A program made the translations under genes and the position numbers. The notes under the pieces are model-generated. The model searched no databases and was not told the origin of the DNA. It saw nothing but the letters and a program-made list of their open reading frames with translations. Shown piece after piece: positions 61,659 through 64,000 of a stretch of 64,000 bases of DNA (the first letter of the stretch is position 1; every line of letters begins with the position of its first letter). This DNA comes from Streptomyces antioxidans (lineage in GTDB: Bacteria > Actinomycetota > Actinomycetes > Streptomycetales > Streptomycetaceae): positions 22,962 through 86,961 of the forward strand of contig NZ_LAKD02000031.1 in the NCBI RefSeq assembly GCF_000968685.2. The letters run 5' to 3'.

Positions 61659-62666
61659 TTACGCGGGGTTCGCCCGCGGCAGCGCTTTCGCGCCATCCTG
61701 AGTCACCCGCGTAGCACCGATGTAGTCCGGCGAGTCGATCTTGTCAAAACGGATCACCGCACCGGTGTAGGGCGCATTGATCATGTAGCCGCCGCCCACA
61801 TAGATCCCCACGTGGTGGATCGACCTCGGATCGTCGAGGTCATAGGCGAAGAAGACCAGATCCCCGGGGAGCAGCTCGCTCCGTTTGGGATGCGGTCCGG
61901 CGTTCCACTGGTCGTTGGCGACGCGCGGCAGATCGATGCCGACCGTTTTGTACGCCGCCTTCGTCAGCCCCGAGCAGTCGAACCGCCCGCCCTCCTCCGG
62001 CGTGCCGTTCCCGCCCCAGAGGTAGGGCTTGCCGAGCTGCTTCTGCGCGAAATAGATCGCCCCGGCCGACTGCTGGGAGGGCTGGACCTTCTGGACCGGC
62101 GCCTCGAAGCTCTTGGCGAGGGTGGTGATGGTCTTCACGTAGTTCTGGGTCTCGCGGTAAGGCGGCACCCCGTCGTACTTGATCACGGCATAGGCGCCCG
62201 CGTTGTACGAGGCCAGCATGTTGTGCGTCTGATTGCCCGGCACATCCTTGACGTACTTGGCGAGCGAGCAGTCATAGGCGGCCGCCGACGGGATCGCGTC
62301 CTGCGGGTCCCAGATGTCCTTGACGCCGTCCTTATTGCCGTCGACCCCGTGCGAGGCCCAGGTGGCGGGGATGAACTGCGCTATCCCCTTGGCGTTGGCC
62401 GGGCTCTGCGCCTTCGCGTTCCAGCCGCTCTCCTGGTAGAGCTGCGCGGCGAGGAGCGCCGGGTTGATGGCCGGGCAGGAGTTCCCGTACTGCTGGATCA
62501 GCGGCTCGTACGTGGCGGGAACGGCACCCTTGGCCAGCCCGACGGCCTTACCGCCGGCACCGCCGAGGAGGTCCGCCGCGACCATGTAGGTACCGACGAC
62601 GAGCAGCGCGACGAAGGAAAAGGAGACTCCGAGACCGACACTGACACCCAGCCAGACCTTACGCAC
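61659..62666 (-). CDS. Secreted transglycosylase/NlpC-P60 hydrolase
   Basis: 335 aa from GTG 62666, which has GGGGGAGGA 7 nt upstream; ATG 62684 is an alternative. Signal anchor (VWLGVSVGLGVSFSFVALLVVGTYMVAA), then a lytic transglycosylase domain (QYGNSCPAINPALLAAQLYQESGWNAKAQSPANAKGIAQFIP, catalytic Glu) and an NlpC/P60 domain with Cys in FDCSGLTKAAY and His in HHVGIYVGGG. Two wall-cutting activities in one protein are common in Streptomyces and in mobile DNA. Confidence 0.92.
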   Translation of the reverse strand: MRKVWLGVSVGLGVSFSFVALLVVGTYMVAADLLGGAGGKAVGLAKGAVPATYEPLIQQYGNSCPAINPALLAAQLYQESGWNAKAQSPANAKGIAQFIPATWASHGVDGNKDGVKDIWDPQDAIPSAAAYDCSLAKYVKDVPGNQTHNMLASYNAGAYAVIKYDGVPPYRETQNYVKTITTLAKSFEAPVQKVQPSQQSAGAIYFAQKQLGKPYLWGGNGTPEEGGRFDCSGLTKAAYKTVGIDLPRVANDQWNAGPHPKRSELLPGDLVFFAYDLDDPRSIHHVGIYVGGGYMINAPYTGAVIRFDKIDSPDYIGATRVTQDGAKALPRANPA

Positions 62667-62891
62667 CCGGCCATCCTCCCCCATTCACCCGCCAAGCGAA
62701 CGCGCTTTCCGCCCGTACGGCGAAAATCAGCCGCTCCCCAGCCGAAACCAGACGACCGCCGCCAACGCGCGCCCCCTTGTGCGCCGCCGACCCGCCCCGC
62801 ACGCCCCACCGCCCCGCCTCGGCCGCCTCTCGCGGGGTCGCGGACCGCGTAGAGTCCAGCCGTCCGAGCACCACGACCCTGGGGACCGCAG

Positions 62892-63176
62892 ATGACACGG
62901 CTCGACTGGCAAGAGCTCGACTGGCAGCGGGCCGCCCCCGCCGACCACCCGGAGGGCGCCCCCTACCTCGAGGTGGCCGTGGGCCCCGACGACCAGATCC
63001 TGATGCGCGAGAGCAACGACCCGGAAACCGTGGTCGTCACCACCCGGGCCAAGTGGGACGCGTTCATCAAGGGCGTCAAGGCGGGCGAGTTCGACGACTT
63101 CGCGGACCTTACGGAGTCGGAGGCGGAGGAGGGGTCGGAAGCGGGGTCGGAGAAGGACGAGCCCGCGGGGAAGTGA
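62892..63176 (+). CDS. DUF397-like small protein, no regulator next to it
   Basis: 94 aa. The core WQRAAPADHPEGAPYLEVAVGPDDQILMRESNDPETVVVTTRAKWDAFIKGVKAGEFD matches DUF397, with a longer acidic tail (ESEAEEGSEAGSEKDEPAGK). Unlike the copy at 11078, no DUF5753 gene is adjacent. It may bind such a regulator elsewhere. Confidence 0.8.
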   Translation: MTRLDWQELDWQRAAPADHPEGAPYLEVAVGPDDQILMRESNDPETVVVTTRAKWDAFIKGVKAGEFDDFADLTESEAEEGSEAGSEKDEPAGK

Positions 63177-63249
63177 GGGGGCGGGGTGCGGAAGGACGGG
63201 CGCGCGGAGGGCGCGGACGCAGAGGGGCAGGGGCCCTGGACGACGGCCC

Positions 63250-63282
63250 TACTGATGGCCCTTCACCAATGGGCCATCAGTA
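63250..63282. terminator. 12-bp palindrome downstream of the DUF397-like gene
   Basis: TACTGATGGCCC and GGGCCATCAGTA, perfect 12-bp arms around a 9-nt loop. A further half copy (GAGCCATCGGTGG) follows at about 63285. May be a terminator or an operator for the next unit. Confidence 0.55.
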
Positions 63283-63543
63283 ATGAGCCATCGGTGGCAC
63301 CTCTCAGCCCCTCACGGAACGTTGCCTGACGCTCACCCGCGTGATACACAGAGTGACCATATGACACTCCGTTGACATGCCTCACATGTCCGTCGGACGG
63401 GCGTGTCCCACAACACGCATGAGATCCGCCAAGAAATGCCGCCAAGCCGACCTGCGGAAGCGGATTCATCAGCGAAGATAGAGGCTGACCCACGCCATGC
63501 TGGCGAAGAGGCACAACAACCCACAAGGGGCGGTGAGTTCATC
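63283..63543 (+). promoter_or_regulatory. Leader region of the last membrane-protein gene
   Basis: About 260 bp with no confident gene. TTGACA at 63372-63377 is a -35 candidate. The stretch around 63355-63395 nearly repeats the promoter of the cysA leader at 28320. The frame is open from GTG 63403 into the next gene, but ATG 63544 has a better ribosome-binding site. Confidence 0.45.
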
Positions 63544-63852
63544 ATGTTCCTAGCGGCCGAAAAGGGCGACATCAACACCATCATCGGCGGAATCGCCCCA
63601 GACTGGGGCCCGTTCGGCAGCCTGGGCAGCGAGGCCCGCGTCATGATCGAGGTCGTGATGGCGGTCGCACTGCTGCTGTGCTTCGGCATCGCCATCTGGG
63701 GCGCGGCCAAGCAGCGGATCGGCGCGACGGCCCTGCGGGACACCTTCAGCGCGGAGCAGGGCAAGGGGCTGATCGTCGCGGGCCTGACCGGTGTGTTCAT
63801 CATCGGATCCCTGGGCACGCTCTTCACGATCGTGTACGGCATGGCCATCTAG
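63544..63852 (+). CDS. Small two-helix membrane protein, possibly pilin/TrbC-like
   Basis: 102 aa from ATG 63544 (GGTGAG upstream); an in-frame GTG 63403 would add 47 disordered residues. Two membrane helices (VMIEVVMAVALLLCFGIAIWGAAKQ and LIVAGLTGVFIIGSLGTLFTIVYGM) with a short polar loop. Size and layout recall VirB2/TrbC-like subunits, and conserved conjugation-like genes lie downstream of this position in Streptomyces as I remember. Unproven. Confidence 0.6.
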   Translation: MFLAAEKGDINTIIGGIAPDWGPFGSLGSEARVMIEVVMAVALLLCFGIAIWGAAKQRIGATALRDTFSAEQGKGLIVAGLTGVFIIGSLGTLFTIVYGMAI

Positions 63853-63971
63853 CCGCGTCCCCGCCCGCCCCGAGCCGCCCCCCTCCGCGCGGGGCGCACA
63901 CCCCTGGCCGCAAGCCTCCGCTCCCGATTCCCCCTACCGGCCCCCCACCCCGTACCCGAGGCTGCTCCCTG

Positions 63972-64000
63972 ATGCCCGCTCCCGCTCACCACGCTGAGGT
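63972..64000 (+). CDS. Possible start of a gene running off the window
   Basis: ATG 63972 opens MPAPAHHAEV to the end of the window. No clear ribosome-binding site; only nine codons are visible. Confidence 0.25.

Overview
This is a 64 kb piece of a high-GC actinobacterial chromosome, almost certainly Streptomyces. Codon use is strongly GC3-biased, GTG and TTG starts are common, several genes look leaderless (a -10 hexamer 6-7 nt before the start codon), and it carries genes typical of the genus: cseB-cseC, glnR, nur, rsiG, DUF397/DUF5753 pairs and many cell-wall hydrolases. From memory of S. coelicolor, the stretch from about 15 to 34 kb follows SCO4155 to about SCO4183 (envelope-stress two-component pair, HtrA-like protease, LacI, glnR, cysA, nur). 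The stretch from 50 to 57 kb follows SCO4142 down to SCO4136 (pstSCAB, pit, DUF47, csoR) in the opposite order, so a rearrangement breakpoint near 50 kb is likely. No rRNA, CRISPR, insertion sequence or convincing tRNA was seen.

Layout. 0-6 kb: end of cseB and all of cseC (cell-envelope stress signalling to SigE), a VOC/AraC pair, a DHA2 drug exporter divergent from its TetR repressor across a large inverted-repeat operator, and an M23 endopeptidase. 6.3-11.3 kb: an accessory block with an NLR-like NACHT ATPase with leucine-rich C-terminus, a translationally coupled small protein and anti-sigma-type ATPase, and a DUF5753 regulator with its DUF397 partner. 11.3-12 kb: a 372-bp imperfect palindrome next to a remnant of a methyltransferase gene. 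12-15 kb: an old-yellow-enzyme gene behind a MerR-type promoter, an RRM protein and a DUF2993 lipid-binding-type protein. 15-21 kb: stress kinase/regulator, membrane serine protease, LacI regulator and GlnR with an expanded low-complexity tail. 21-28 kb: hydrolase, heterodimeric ABC exporter whose junction holds a duplicated start region and a 13-codon mini-ORF, MoaD-like protein, Gln/Pro-rich membrane protein and a second DUF2993 protein. 28-34 kb: sulfur and metal housekeeping (Cys-containing leader peptide, thiosulfate sulfurtransferase, DUF1416, DsrE, nitrobindin-like protein, Nur, YgfZ, D-aminoacyl-tRNA deacylase) and rsiG, the c-di-GMP-dependent anti-sigma factor for WhiG.

34-45 kb is a mixed stretch of stress and resistance genes: Eis-type acetyltransferase, SoxR with a flavin reductase, a DrrAB-like exporter with TetR, a quinone-reductase-like flavoprotein, aldo/keto reductase, two abutting gene fragments (sigma factor and MocR) and an ArsR-MFS pair. 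45-47 kb is an XRE / HbhA-like / DUF2516 cluster in the same order as mycobacterial Rv0474-Rv0476, behind a perfect 13+13 bp palindrome. 47-50 kb has a PP2C phosphatase with receiver domain, a macrodomain hydrolase and an NlpC/P60 hydrolase. 50-56.5 kb is the phosphate locus: PHO box, pstS, a strong hairpin, pstCAB and the convergent pit-DUF47 low-affinity system. The rest holds csoR, lipoproteins, a Tat-exported covalent flavoprotein, a PAP2 phosphatase, a transglycosylase/NlpC hydrolase and a small membrane protein.

Together the window is mostly core-genome regulation of envelope stress, nitrogen, phosphate, nickel, sulfur and sporulation, punctuated by two accessory stretches (6.3-12 kb and 34-45 kb) where most of the unusual structure lies.
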